The translations under genes were made by a program, and so were the position numbers. This document shows positions 9,398 through 16,251 of a DNA stretch of 24,710 bases, one piece after another; position 1 is the first letter of the stretch; each line of letters opens with the position of its first letter. The notes beneath the pieces were generated by a model that had not been told where the DNA came from, did not search any database, and saw only the letters and a program-made list of their open reading frames with translations. This DNA is from an uncultured Gemmatimonadota bacterium (GTDB lineage: Bacteria > Gemmatimonadota > Gemmatimonadetes > Gemmatimonadales > Gemmatimonadaceae), in assembly GCA_946479015.1 (NCBI GenBank), contig CAMLEQ010000012.1, forward strand, positions 1 through 24,710, in the 5' to 3' direction.

Positions 9398-11185
9398 GTG
9401 ACGATTCCCCCAGGAGCCACGGGCGCGGACCGCATCGATGCGCCGGTCCCCAATCGCCTCACGCACAAACTTCCCGAGCACCTCGCCGAGTGGCAACTCC
9501 CCGCCGGGTGGAGCTGGGGAGCGGACGGCGTGCAGGGAGAGCACCGCCATTACCAGGAAGTGATCGATGGGCTGGGGCGCTCGCTCTCTCTGGTGAGCGC
9601 TCCGGATCCGGCGCACGCCCCGTGGCTCGCCGCCGAGGCGCGCTTTCTCGCCCACCGGAACCACCCCTCGATCCCCACCACCTACGACTACTGGTCGGGG
9701 GACGCGGAGAGCCGCCGCGGGCCGGGGTACGTGCGCCGGTGGATCTCGGGGGAGACGGTGTCCGCCCACATCCGCCGCAACGGGACCGATGATGTGGCGA
9801 CCGCGCTCCAGCTCCTGCGGGCCGCGGGGATGGCGATCGCCTATCTCCACTCGTCCGGTGGGCCGCACGGCGCGATCTCCGGCGAGTCGGTGTGGCGCAC
9901 CCCAACGGGGCAGCTCTGGCTGCTCGCCTGGGAGTGGGCGCTCCCGAAGCAGGATGTGCCGCCGGGGCTCCAGCCGGAGCGGAGCTGGATGCCGGTGCCG
10001 CCGGAGTGGTCCGCCGCCGAGTGGACCCCCACCTTCGCCAGCGACCAGTGGCAGCTCGCCGCCACCTGCTACGCCGCGCTCGTCGGCGAGTATCCGCCGG
10101 TGGAGGCGCCCCCGCTCGCGCTCGTCCGTCCGGACTGCCCGCAGTCGGTGAGCGCGGCGATCATGCGTGCGCTCTCGCGGAATCCGGAAGACCGCTTCCA
10201 CTCGATCGCCGCCATGCTGCGCGAGATCGACCGCGCGGTGGGCGGGAGGACGTCGGTCTTCAGCAGCGGCGCGGTGCCGGGCGTGCGCCTCTCCGGCGAC
10301 TCGGAGGAGGCGCGCCTGCGCTGGGCCACCGGCGAGGACTACGAGGTGCTCAGCCGGCTCGGCGCCGGCACCTTCGGCTCCGTGTGGCGCGTGCGCGACC
10401 TCACGCTCGAGCGCGAGGTGGCGCTCAAGATGCTCCACCCGCACGTGGCCAGCGACGAGTCGGCGGTGCGCCGCTTCCGGCGCGAGGCGCAGCTCGCGGC
10501 GCAGCTCGCGCACCCGGCGATCGTGCCGATCTACGACTGGGACTCGAACGGCGGCGTCTCCTGGTACACGATGGAGCTGGCCGAAGGAGGCTCGCTCGCC
10601 GATCTCGTGACGCGCGCGGGACCGCGCTCGATCGACCAGTTCGCGGCGCAGCTCGAGCAGGTGCTCGATGCCCTCGCCGCCGCGCATGCCATCGGGATCA
10701 TCCACCGCGACCTCAAGCCGGAGAACATCCTCATCGACCGGCATCGCCGCTGGCGCATCGCGGACTTCGGCGTGGCGAAGGTGTCGGGGGAGGACCGGCT
10801 GAGCGGCACCACGGGGACGCCGGAGTTCGCGGCGCCGGAGCAGCTTCTGGGGGAAGCGCAGGGGCCCGCGGCGGACTGCTTCGGCCTCGCGGCGATCACC
10901 GTCTTCCTCCTCTCCGGCACGCCCCCCTTCGGTTCGGGAGACGGACGCGCCATCCTCGCGCGCGAGCTGGCGGGGCGCGTGGACCTCTCGCCGTATCCCC
11001 CCGCGGTGGCGGACTGGCTGCGCCGCGGGCTCGCGCCGACGCCTGACGACCGGTTCGCCGACGCCGGGGAGATGCGCGATGCGTGGCGCCGCGCGGTGGA
11101 CGCCACGATCGGCCAGGACTCGCGCATGCCGTGGTGGCGGCGCTGGCTGGCGCAGGAGGCGGAGGACGGGGAAGGGCGGGGCTGA
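9398..11185 (+). CDS. Serine/threonine protein kinase with N-terminal pseudokinase domain
   Basis: The protein has 595 residues. The second half (about 315-575) is a complete Hanks-type kinase: glycine loop GAGTFGS (322-328), K344 in VALKML, catalytic loop HRDLKPEN (436-443), D456-F457-G458, and a GTPEFAAPEQ segment. The first half (about 40-285) has the same layout but is catalytically degenerate: the catalytic loop reads PHGAISGES (H157, Ala159 at the catalytic Asp), the DFG position reads AWE (177-179), no glycine loop is recognisable, and the N-lobe strand that should carry the Lys reads LSLVSAP. A kinase-like C-lobe pattern persists (FASDQWQLAATCYAALVGEYPP, then NPEDRFHS). The pseudokinase may regulate the active domain or bind a partner. 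No membrane segment is visible, so it is probably cytosolic. The start GTG is supported by the promoter just upstream. Confidence 0.9.
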   Translation: MTIPPGATGADRIDAPVPNRLTHKLPEHLAEWQLPAGWSWGADGVQGEHRHYQEVIDGLGRSLSLVSAPDPAHAPWLAAEARFLAHRNHPSIPTTYDYWSGDAESRRGPGYVRRWISGETVSAHIRRNGTDDVATALQLLRAAGMAIAYLHSSGGPHGAISGESVWRTPTGQLWLLAWEWALPKQDVPPGLQPERSWMPVPPEWSAAEWTPTFASDQWQLAATCYAALVGEYPPVEAPPLALVRPDCPQSVSAAIMRALSRNPEDRFHSIAAMLREIDRAVGGRTSVFSSGAVPGVRLSGDSEEARLRWATGEDYEVLSRLGAGTFGSVWRVRDLTLEREVALKMLHPHVASDESAVRRFRREAQLAAQLAHPAIVPIYDWDSNGGVSWYTMELAEGGSLADLVTRAGPRSIDQFAAQLEQVLDALAAAHAIGIIHRDLKPENILIDRHRRWRIADFGVAKVSGEDRLSGTTGTPEFAAPEQLLGEAQGPAADCFGLAAITVFLLSGTPPFGSGDGRAILARELAGRVDLSPYPPAVADWLRRGLAPTPDDRFADAGEMRDAWRRAVDATIGQDSRMPWWRRWLAQEAEDGEGRG

Positions 11186-11194
11186 CTTCACGGT

Positions 11195-11230
11195 GGGATC
11201 GGAGCGCGCATCGCGGCGCGCTCCGATCCC
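11195..11230. terminator. Perfect 15-bp hairpin between convergent kinase and MoxR genes
   Basis: The arms 11195-11209 (starting GGGATCGGAG) and 11216-11230 (ending TCCGATCCC) are exact reverse complements with a 6-base loop. It begins 10 bases after the kinase stop and ends 5 bases before the MoxR stop. There is no T-tract on either side; a bidirectional terminator or 3'-end stabiliser is the likely role. Confidence 0.7.
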
Positions 11231-11234
11231 GACG

Positions 11235-12239
11235 TCACTCGCCGAGGCGGATGAGCCGCTCGGCGGACATCCCTTCGGCCTCGCCCTGGAAGTTCATCAC
11301 CACGCGGTGGCGCAGCACGGCGAACGCCACCGAGCGCACGTCGTCGATGTCCGGCACCGCGCGACCGTCCATCGCCGCCTTCGCCTTGGCGCCGAGCACG
11401 AGGTACTGCGACGCGCGCGGCCCGGCGCCCCAGCTCACGAACCGCTTCACCTCCGGCGTCGCTTCGGCGGCATCGGGGCGGGTGGAGCGCGCGAGACGCA
11501 CGGCGTAGCGTACCACCGTGGGCGGCGCGGGGAGCCGGCGCACGAGATGCTGGAGCTCGGAGAGCTGCGCCGCCGAGAGCACGGGGGAGATCATCGCCTC
11601 GGTGTCGCTCGTGGTGGTGGACACCACGCGCTCCTCCTCCTCCGCGCTCGGATAGCCGACGCGCAGCTCGAACATGAAGCGGTCGAGCTGCGCCTCGGGG
11701 AGCGGGTACGTCCCCTCCTGCTCGATCGGGTTCTGCGTGGCGAGCACGAAGAACGGCTCCGGCAGGCGGTGCGTCTGCCCCGCGGCGGTGACGGCGTGCT
11801 CCTGCATCGCCTGGAGGAGCGCGGCCTGCGTCTTCGGTGGGGCGCGGTTGATCTCGTCGGCGAGCACCGCGTTGGCGAAGATGGGACCCTTCACGTACTT
11901 GAAGACGCGGTGCCCCGTGGCGTGGTCCTCCTCGAGCAGCTCGGTGCCGGTGATGTCGCTCGGCATGAGGTCCGGGGTGAACTGGATGCGCGAGAAGGAG
12001 AGATCGAGCGCCTCGGCCACGGTCTTCACGAGCAGCGTCTTGGCGAGACCGGGCACGCCCACGAGGAGCGCGTGGCCGCCGCTGAGCAGCGCGGCCACGA
12101 GGTTGTCCACGATGTCGTGCTGGCCGATGATGCGGCGGCCGATCTGCTCCACCAGCGCCGCGCACGCGCGGGCGAGCTGGTCGAGCAGCTCGAGGTCGCG
12201 CGCGTCGCTCGGGCCGGAGATCTTCGTTGGTGTCGCCAC
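11235..12239 (-). CDS. MoxR family AAA+ ATPase
   Basis: The 334-residue length is typical of MoxR proteins, chaperone-like AAA+ ATPases that help mature partner proteins, often with a VWA-domain protein. Seen are Walker A GVPGLAKT (61-68), Walker B in VLADEINRAPPKTQ, and a sensor-1 region ATQNPIEQEGTYPLPEAQLD, followed by the helical lid. The start is a GTG at 12239-12237, chosen because the alignable sequence begins soon after; upstream frame sequence is not protein-like. In most genomes moxR is followed by DUF58 and VWA genes, but here it converges on the kinase gene and has no such partner downstream, while the upstream neighbours on the same strand are lipoproteins beyond a terminator. 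Its client is therefore unknown. Confidence 0.93.
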   Translation of the reverse strand: MATPTKISGPSDARDLELLDQLARACAALVEQIGRRIIGQHDIVDNLVAALLSGGHALLVGVPGLAKTLLVKTVAEALDLSFSRIQFTPDLMPSDITGTELLEEDHATGHRVFKYVKGPIFANAVLADEINRAPPKTQAALLQAMQEHAVTAAGQTHRLPEPFFVLATQNPIEQEGTYPLPEAQLDRFMFELRVGYPSAEEEERVVSTTTSDTEAMISPVLSAAQLSELQHLVRRLPAPPTVVRYAVRLARSTRPDAAEATPEVKRFVSWGAGPRASQYLVLGAKAKAAMDGRAVPDIDDVRSVAFAVLRHRVVMNFQGEAEGMSAERLIRLGE

Positions 12240-12301
12240 GCTGCTACTCGCGAGAAGGTCCTGGGGGAAAAGGTAGCGGGTGGTCGGCGTGTCGATAAGG
12301 G

Positions 12302-12329
12302 TCGGGACTCGGGAATCGGGACTCGGGAA
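12302..12329. repeat. Two-copy 14-bp tandem repeat
   Basis: The unit TCGGGACTCGGGAA occurs twice head to tail (12302-12315 and 12316-12329) in the gap between the MoxR start and the lipoprotein terminator. The unit itself is built from GGGACTC and GGGAAT-like parts. Confidence 0.8.
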
Positions 12330-12338
12330 AGGAACGCG

Positions 12339-12370
12339 ACGGGGGCCGCGGCATTCGCCGCGGCCCCCGT
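12339..12370 (-). terminator. 14-bp perfect hairpin downstream of the first lipoprotein gene
   Basis: The arms ACGGGGGCCGCGGC (12339-12352) and GCCGCGGCCCCCGT (12357-12370) pair exactly around the loop ATTC. It is about 30 bases past the lipoprotein stop on the minus strand and is followed on that strand by a loosely T-rich stretch (GTTCCTTTCCC). Confidence 0.7.
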
Positions 12371-12400
12371 GGCACTGCAATCGAAGCGCTGCGCCTGCCG

Positions 12401-13189
12401 CTACCGCGCGGTCGCAGCGAAGAGCGACGCGCGACGGCCGGAGAACTGCGAGATGACGAAGGACACCCCGGGTACGGTCATCGGCGCGATCCGCCCCGTG
12501 AGGCTGCCCGACGCCTGGTTCCCCTCGAAGGGAGCGATCTCCGTTCCGGTCATGTCGAGGCCGACGCTCATCGTGTTGTAGTGGCAGGTGGCGGGGACGC
12601 CGAAGTCGGCGGCCGGGTTGTGCGTGCACTCGCCGCCGAGCGCCGTCTGGCTCGCGGTGAGCGAGCCCGCGCTGACGTACCACGCGGACATCGGGGCGAC
12701 GAAGATGCCGATCCGTCCATCGACCCCGTCGATCGTCTCCGGAGCGTCGCCGTCCTTCAGCGCGAAGATCACGACGGAGGAGTCCTGCCAGGCGACCAGT
12801 CCAGTGGTCACGAGCGAGTCGCCGGCGCTCCCCGTGTCGGTGGCGGCGCGGAAGCCGACGACGCGGAAGGAGCCGCTCAGGGTGGTGTTCTCCGCGATCG
12901 CCGAGACGTTGCCGACGACGCGTCGGAGCGATGCGGCGGAGATGGTCGTGACGCCCACATCGCTATTGGAGCCGAGGGCGATCAATATCCCCTGGAGGCC
13001 CGTGGCGACGTCGCTGGCGCCGGCGGTGTTGGAGAGCGAGTCGTCGAGCTTGGTGAAGGCGGAGAGGAGCGACGCGCGCTCGGCGTCTGTGAGCTTGCTG
13101 AAGGAAGGGCCGGTGGAGTCGCTGCCGCACGCGGCCAGGACGAGGGCGGTGGCGGTGAGGGCGACGGCCTTCCAGACCGGTCGGTGCAT
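12401..13189 (-). CDS. Lipoprotein of unknown function
   Basis: The protein has 262 residues. A charged start (MHRPVWK), a hydrophobic core and the lipobox LAAC at about residues 18-21, followed by GSDSTGP, indicate export and lipid attachment. The mature part is rich in Ser, Thr, Gly and Ala, with beta-type alternation and a conserved-looking ECTHNP...ATCHYN region holding two Cys. I do not recognise a family. ATG 13189 has a fair ribosome site, AGAGGA, 7 bases upstream. The gene probably forms its own unit, with a hairpin on each side, and sits near a second lipoprotein gene on the same strand. Residue +2 after the lipid Cys is Ser rather than Asp, so by the Escherichia coli rule it would go to the outer membrane. 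Confidence 0.8.
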   Translation of the reverse strand: MHRPVWKAVALTATALVLAACGSDSTGPSFSKLTDAERASLLSAFTKLDDSLSNTAGASDVATGLQGILIALGSNSDVGVTTISAASLRRVVGNVSAIAENTTLSGSFRVVGFRAATDTGSAGDSLVTTGLVAWQDSSVVIFALKDGDAPETIDGVDGRIGIFVAPMSAWYVSAGSLTASQTALGGECTHNPAADFGVPATCHYNTMSVGLDMTGTEIAPFEGNQASGSLTGRIAPMTVPGVSFVISQFSGRRASLFAATAR

Positions 13190-13302
13190 TCGGTGTCCTC
13201 TGTGAAGTCGGGTTGGTCGGTGTGGCCGGAGCAGGCGTCTCGTGGGGCGCTCCGCTGTGGGGAGGACGCGAGAGGGCGCCGATGGGTCACCCTATGATGC
13301 AA

Positions 13303-13336
13303 GCGGCCCCCGCCGGCGATGCCGAGCGGGGGCCGC
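13303..13336 (-). terminator. Hairpin downstream of the BsuPI lipoprotein gene
   Basis: GCGGCCCCCGC (13303-13313) pairs with GCGGGGGCCGC (13326-13336). An inner CGGC/GCCG stem (13314-13317 with 13321-13324) extends it, leaving a 3-base loop and one bulged A. It lies about 25 bases past the stop of the upstream minus-strand gene. Confidence 0.65.
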
Positions 13337-13360
13337 GCGCGCCCGTGCCTGACGAGCCGC

Positions 13361-13831
13361 TCAGGGGAGCGTGAAGGAAACGCGCTCCTCGACGGGGTGG
13401 TTGCTGCTCTTGAGGAGCGCGATGGCGGTGAAGTGCCCGCGGCGCCCGCGTCCGTCCCAGTGCTCCTCGTAGGTGGCGGTCTCCTTGGTGTCGAGGAGCC
13501 GGTTCTGGAACGCCTGGGTGAAGAGGCGTCCGTCGCTCCAGCGCCAGACCTCGCGGCCGAGGGAGTCGATCACGACGAAGTCGTGCGTCTGCCCGCTCGG
13601 GAAGTCGAGCTCCACGGCGTGGTCGGCGAGGTTGGTGACGTGGAGGGAGAAGGCGACTCCATGCTCGACCTTGACGTTGGCGGAGGTGGCGAGGGCGCGG
13701 TCGTCGGGGACGGGCGTCGCGGGACGGGCGTCGGTGGTGCTGGCGGAGGATTCGTTGTGCCGCGCGTGAGGCCCACAGGCGAGCACGAGCGCGCCTGCGC
13801 AGAGGAGCCAGATGAGGAGACGGGAGGTCAT
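13361..13831 (-). CDS. Lipoprotein with BsuPI (intracellular proteinase inhibitor-like) domain
   Basis: The protein has 156 residues from ATG 13831. An earlier in-frame ATG (13885) exists, but the signal peptide begins at 13831 (MTSRLLIWLLCAG), and a promoter predicted at 13903-13931 would start transcription at about 13896. The lipobox LVLAC is at about residues 15-19. The mature domain carries the BsuPI pattern: a beta strand ending in THDFVVIDSLG, then EVWRWSDGRLFTQA, then a WDGRG segment. The family was named after a Bacillus intracellular serine protease inhibitor, but most members are uncharacterised beta-sandwich domains, so inhibition is not proven here. No Shine-Dalgarno sequence is evident before ATG 13831. 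It is predicted to be a surface or periplasmic lipid-anchored protein, divergent from the ATP synthase operon. Confidence 0.85.
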   Translation of the reverse strand: MTSRLLIWLLCAGALVLACGPHARHNESSASTTDARPATPVPDDRALATSANVKVEHGVAFSLHVTNLADHAVELDFPSGQTHDFVVIDSLGREVWRWSDGRLFTQAFQNRLLDTKETATYEEHWDGRGRRGHFTAIALLKSSNHPVEERVSFTLP

Positions 13832-13881
13832 GAGTTGCGAAACACCGGGCGAGCGCGGCCGACCGTCCGGGGGCGGTCGAA

Positions 13882-13893
13882 TCACAATTGTGA
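13882..13893. promoter_or_regulatory. 12-base palindrome TCACAATTGTGA, candidate operator
   Basis: TCACAATTGTGA is perfectly self-complementary and AT-rich in a GC-rich context. It lies a few bases past the transcription start predicted for the BsuPI lipoprotein promoter, a common position for a repressor site. It could also serve the divergent ATP synthase operon, but is about 130 bases from that promoter. Confidence 0.45.
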
Positions 13894-13902
13894 CGGGCGG
13901 TG

Positions 13903-13931
13903 AAGTTATCGACAGTAGGACGACCCGTCAA
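13903..13931 (-). promoter_or_regulatory. Sigma-70-like promoter for the BsuPI lipoprotein gene
   Basis: On the minus strand: TTGACG (13931-13926), a 17-base spacer, and TAACTT (13908-13903). The predicted start is near 13896, giving a leader of about 65 bases to ATG 13831. Confidence 0.6.
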
Positions 13932-14022
13932 GGCGGAGGTAACACGTAAGTGTGGGCGTGGCAGGGACTTGGTTGGCACACGCGCGTTTCGGTGGGCGTT
14001 CGGGGCGTGGGGTCGGATTCGC

Positions 14023-14051
14023 TTGCGAAAAATTTCACAAGCGGGTAGATT
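14023..14051 (+). promoter_or_regulatory. Promoter of the ATP synthase Fo operon
   Basis: TTGCGA (14023-14028), a 17-base spacer and TAGATT (14046-14051). The predicted start is near 14058, only about 4 bases before ATG 14062, and there is no Shine-Dalgarno sequence. If the first gene starts there, the mRNA is leaderless or nearly so. The local A/T-rich stretch (AAAAATTTCACAA) inside the spacer stands out in the GC-rich region. Confidence 0.6.
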
Positions 14052-14061
14052 CCGCGCCGGA

Positions 14062-14358
14062 ATGGCCCACGAGAGGGAGCGACCGGGTACGGGCTCGACG
14101 GGTCCGGGAAAGCGGGCGGCGCGCACCGTGTCGCCGTCGTCCTTCGCCGGGCACGGATTTCAGCTCGTCATCTCGATCCTCCTTTTCCTGTACCTGGGGA
14201 AGTGGGTGGACGGCAAGCTCGGCACGGCGCCGGCGTTTCTCATCGTCGGCGTGTTCCTGGGGGCGGCGGCCGGCTTCTACTCGATGATCCGCGCGCTCAC
14301 CGCCCATCAGCGCGACGACCGCGACGACCGCGAGGACAGGGGGAGCACGAACCGGTGA
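14062..14358 (+). CDS. atpZ: AtpZ/AtpI-type Fo assembly protein
   Basis: The protein has 98 residues. After a charged N-terminus (residues 1-28) come two membrane helices separated by LGKWVDGKLGT, then a charged tail. The pattern LFLYLGKWVDGKLGT...FLIVGVFLGAAAGF is characteristic of the short AtpZ/AtpI family encoded first in many atp operons. Members help c-ring assembly or divalent ion uptake; which applies here is unknown. ATG 14062 follows the predicted promoter closely. An alternative GTG at 14128 would still leave both helices but also lacks a good ribosome site. Its stop overlaps the next gene's GTG start (GTGA, 14355-14358), implying coupled translation. Confidence 0.85.
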   Translation: MAHERERPGTGSTGPGKRAARTVSPSSFAGHGFQLVISILLFLYLGKWVDGKLGTAPAFLIVGVFLGAAAGFYSMIRALTAHQRDDRDDREDRGSTNR

Positions 14359-14702
14359 AGCGCTTCTCGATCTTCGCCGCGGTGTCGCTGGGGCTCATCG
14401 GCGTGGTGGGTGTGCTGTACGGGCTGCTCTTCCGGTCGCCCGCGGACCACCGGGCCATCGCCGTGAGCGCGGCCGTGGCCCTCGGGGTGCAGTTGTTCGC
14501 GTTCGCCGTGATGCTCGTCGTGCGGGGCACGAACGTGTTCGCGGCGTGGGGGCTCGGGATCCTCCTGCGGTTCGTGGTGCTGGTGATCTACGCGTTCCTC
14601 GTGCTGCGGGGGATGAATCTCCCCCCGGCGTCGGCGCTCTTCAGTCTGGTGACGTTCTTCTTCCTGTCCACGCTCGTCGAACCGGTGTTGCTCAAGCCAT
14701 GA
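14355..14702 (+). CDS. AtpI-like ATP synthase operon membrane protein
   Basis: The protein has 115 residues and starts at GTG 14355, which overlaps the previous stop. Four hydrophobic segments can be seen (about residues 5-23, 30-52, 57-80 and 88-108), as in the ATP synthase I protein that sits beside AtpZ and atpB. Sequence identity to the family is low by eye, so the name rests on size, topology and position. The stop overlaps the atpB start as ATGA (14699-14702). The likely role is accessory in Fo or c-ring assembly at the inner membrane; it is not a catalytic subunit. Confidence 0.75.
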   Translation: MKRFSIFAAVSLGLIGVVGVLYGLLFRSPADHRAIAVSAAVALGVQLFAFAVMLVVRGTNVFAAWGLGILLRFVVLVIYAFLVLRGMNLPPASALFSLVTFFFLSTLVEPVLLKP

Positions 14703-15712
14703 CGCTCGGCACGCTCCTGCTCTCGCTCGCGCTCGTCGCGTCCCCCGCCGCGCCCGCGGCGCCGTCGCGCGGGATTCCGGCGACCCCGGCGCCGTCGCTG
14801 CAGGTCACGACGCCCGCGGTGATCGCTCCCGCCACGCAGGTGCGCGTGGGGCCTCACGGGGAACACCTCACCGGCGAGCAGTCGCAGCCGGTGGACATCA
14901 TCACCCCGCACATCACCGACTCGCACTTCCTGGAGCTGCCGTTCATCGGCGAGGTGGAGCTGCCCCGCTGGAAGCCCGTGCAGATCGGCGGGATCACGGT
15001 GGACCTCTCCCCCACCAAGCACGTGGTGATGCTCTGGATCGCGGCGCTCCTCGTGCTGCTCATCCTCGTGCCCACGGCGATCTCGCACGAGCGGCACACG
15101 GAGGAGCACGGCGCGCCCAAGGGGTGGGCGGCGGGCTTCGAGGCGGTGGTGCTCTACCTGCGGAACGAGGTGATCCTGCCGAACGTCGGACACCACGGCA
15201 ACGCGTACGTCCCCTTCGGCCTCACACTCTTCTTCTTCGTCCTGTTCGCCAACCTGCTCGGCCTCATCCCCTACGGCTCGACCGCCACCGGGAACATCTC
15301 GGTGACGGCGATGCTCGCGATCATCACCTTCGTGGTGGTGGAGATCTCGGGGATCAAGACGCAGGGGCTCGGCTACCTCAAGACGATCTTCTACATCCCG
15401 CCGAAGGACATGCCGCTGGTGCTCAAGCCGGTCATGTTCCTGATCATGACGCCGGTGGAGATCGTCGGGAAGCTCACCAAGCCGTTCGCGCTCGCGGTGC
15501 GACTGTTCGCGAACATGACGGCGGGGCACGTGGTGCTGCTCGCGCTCATCAGCCTGATCTTCACCTTCCAGAGCTACGCGGTGGCCACCGGGCCGGTGAT
15601 CATGGGCGTGGCGGTGAGCATGCTCGAGCTGTTCGTCGCGTTCCTGCAGGCGTACATCTTCACGATTCTCTCGTGCGTGTTCATCGGGCTGATCCGATCG
15701 GGCGGGCACTGA
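14699..15712 (+). CDS. atpB: F1Fo ATP synthase subunit a
   Basis: The protein has 337 residues, longer than the 271 of Escherichia coli subunit a. The extra length is an N-terminal hydrophobic, signal-peptide-like segment (1-21) and an Ala/Pro-rich and acidic stretch to about residue 100, presumably periplasmic. Five or so membrane helices follow. The essential Arg is R268 in LAVRLFANMTAGH, which faces the c-ring and drives proton transfer. Other family blocks include NLLGLIPYGSTATG and LQAYIFTILSCVFIG. The start is set by the ATGA overlap with the previous gene. It forms the ion channel with subunit c. A 197-base spacer separates it from atpE, unusually long for this operon, where other junctions overlap or are short. 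Confidence 0.95.
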   Translation: MTLGTLLLSLALVASPAAPAAPSRGIPATPAPSLQVTTPAVIAPATQVRVGPHGEHLTGEQSQPVDIITPHITDSHFLELPFIGEVELPRWKPVQIGGITVDLSPTKHVVMLWIAALLVLLILVPTAISHERHTEEHGAPKGWAAGFEAVVLYLRNEVILPNVGHHGNAYVPFGLTLFFFVLFANLLGLIPYGSTATGNISVTAMLAIITFVVVEISGIKTQGLGYLKTIFYIPPKDMPLVLKPVMFLIMTPVEIVGKLTKPFALAVRLFANMTAGHVVLLALISLIFTFQSYAVATGPVIMGVAVSMLELFVAFLQAYIFTILSCVFIGLIRSGGH

Positions 15713-15909
15713 TGTGACGGTCCGGGCGCTCCGGCGCCCGGTGTGGGATTCACCGCGCGGCTGTCGCTCCCACCCGCGCGCGACGTACCCGGTCGGGCGA
15801 CCGGGGAAGCCCGTTGAGGCCCGGGCCTCGGTGACGGGCGGCGTCCTTGGCGGCGGTGCCGCCGTCGGCGCGGAGCGATGACGACCACCTTCGTACGTGG
15901 AGTGACCCA
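15713..15909 (+). promoter_or_regulatory. Structured spacer between atpB and atpE
   Basis: No reading frame of its own is credible here. Strong potential stems follow one another: 15722-15741 (8 pairs, loop TCCG), 15743-15748 with 15768-15773, 15788-15805 (7 pairs, loop GGGC), 15809-15839 (6 outer pairs enclosing the 14-base palindrome GAGGCCCGGGCCTC at 15816-15829), and 15849-15863 (GGCGGC/GCCGCC). The final 40 bases before atpE are less structured and carry GGAG at 15899-15902, 7 bases from the ATG. Likely roles are mRNA processing, 3' end protection of the upstream message, or raising atpE expression relative to atpB. Confidence 0.6.
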
Positions 15910-16188
15910 ATGACGCACTTCTTCGCTCTCATGCAGGCCGTCGGCGCGTTCTCGCGCGACTACACCGGCGCGTGGGGGATGCTCGGCGCCGGGATCGGCG
16001 CCGGTCTGGCGACGATCGGCGCCGGCATCGGCATCGGCCGCATCGGCGGCCAGGTGGCCGACGGCATGGCGCGCCAGCCCGAGGCGGCGGGCGCGATCCA
16101 GACGGCCGGCCTCATTCTCGCCGCGCTCATCGAGGGCGTGGCGCTGTTCGCCGTCGTCGTGACGTTCCTGATCCAGAACAAGTTCTGA
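15910..16188 (+). CDS. atpE: F1Fo ATP synthase subunit c
   Basis: The protein has 92 residues and forms a two-helix hairpin. Helix one is Gly-rich (GAGIGAGLATIGAGIGIG); the polar loop is ARQPE with R55-Q56-P57; helix two carries the ion-binding carboxylate E75 in AALIEGVALF. The Gln and Ser ligands typical of sodium-binding c subunits are not seen near helix one or after E75 (a Gly follows), so proton coupling is more likely; this is inferred. The N-terminus is longer than in many c subunits by about 15 residues (MTHFFALMQAVGAF...). ATG 15910 has GGAG with a 7-base spacer. The c subunit is needed in many copies per enzyme, consistent with the separate control suggested by the structured spacer before it. 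Confidence 0.95.
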   Translation: MTHFFALMQAVGAFSRDYTGAWGMLGAGIGAGLATIGAGIGIGRIGGQVADGMARQPEAAGAIQTAGLILAALIEGVALFAVVVTFLIQNKF

Positions 16189-16200
16189 GAGCGCGCGAGC

Positions 16201-16218
16201 CGGGGCCCCGGGGCCCCG
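16201..16218. repeat. 18-base GC palindrome between atpE and atpF
   Basis: CGGGGCCCCGGGGCCCCG reads the same on both strands. It lies in the 63-base gap between atpE and atpF and can form a compact stem, possibly marking the 3' end of a processed atpE message. Confidence 0.6.
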
Positions 16219-16251
16219 CTCGCCACTCGTTCACCCTTCGCGGGAAAGCTC

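Noticed and set aside
9892..11046. Plus-strand frame inside the kinase gene
   Set aside because: It runs in another frame of the same DNA, while the kinase motifs are all in the frame starting at 9398.
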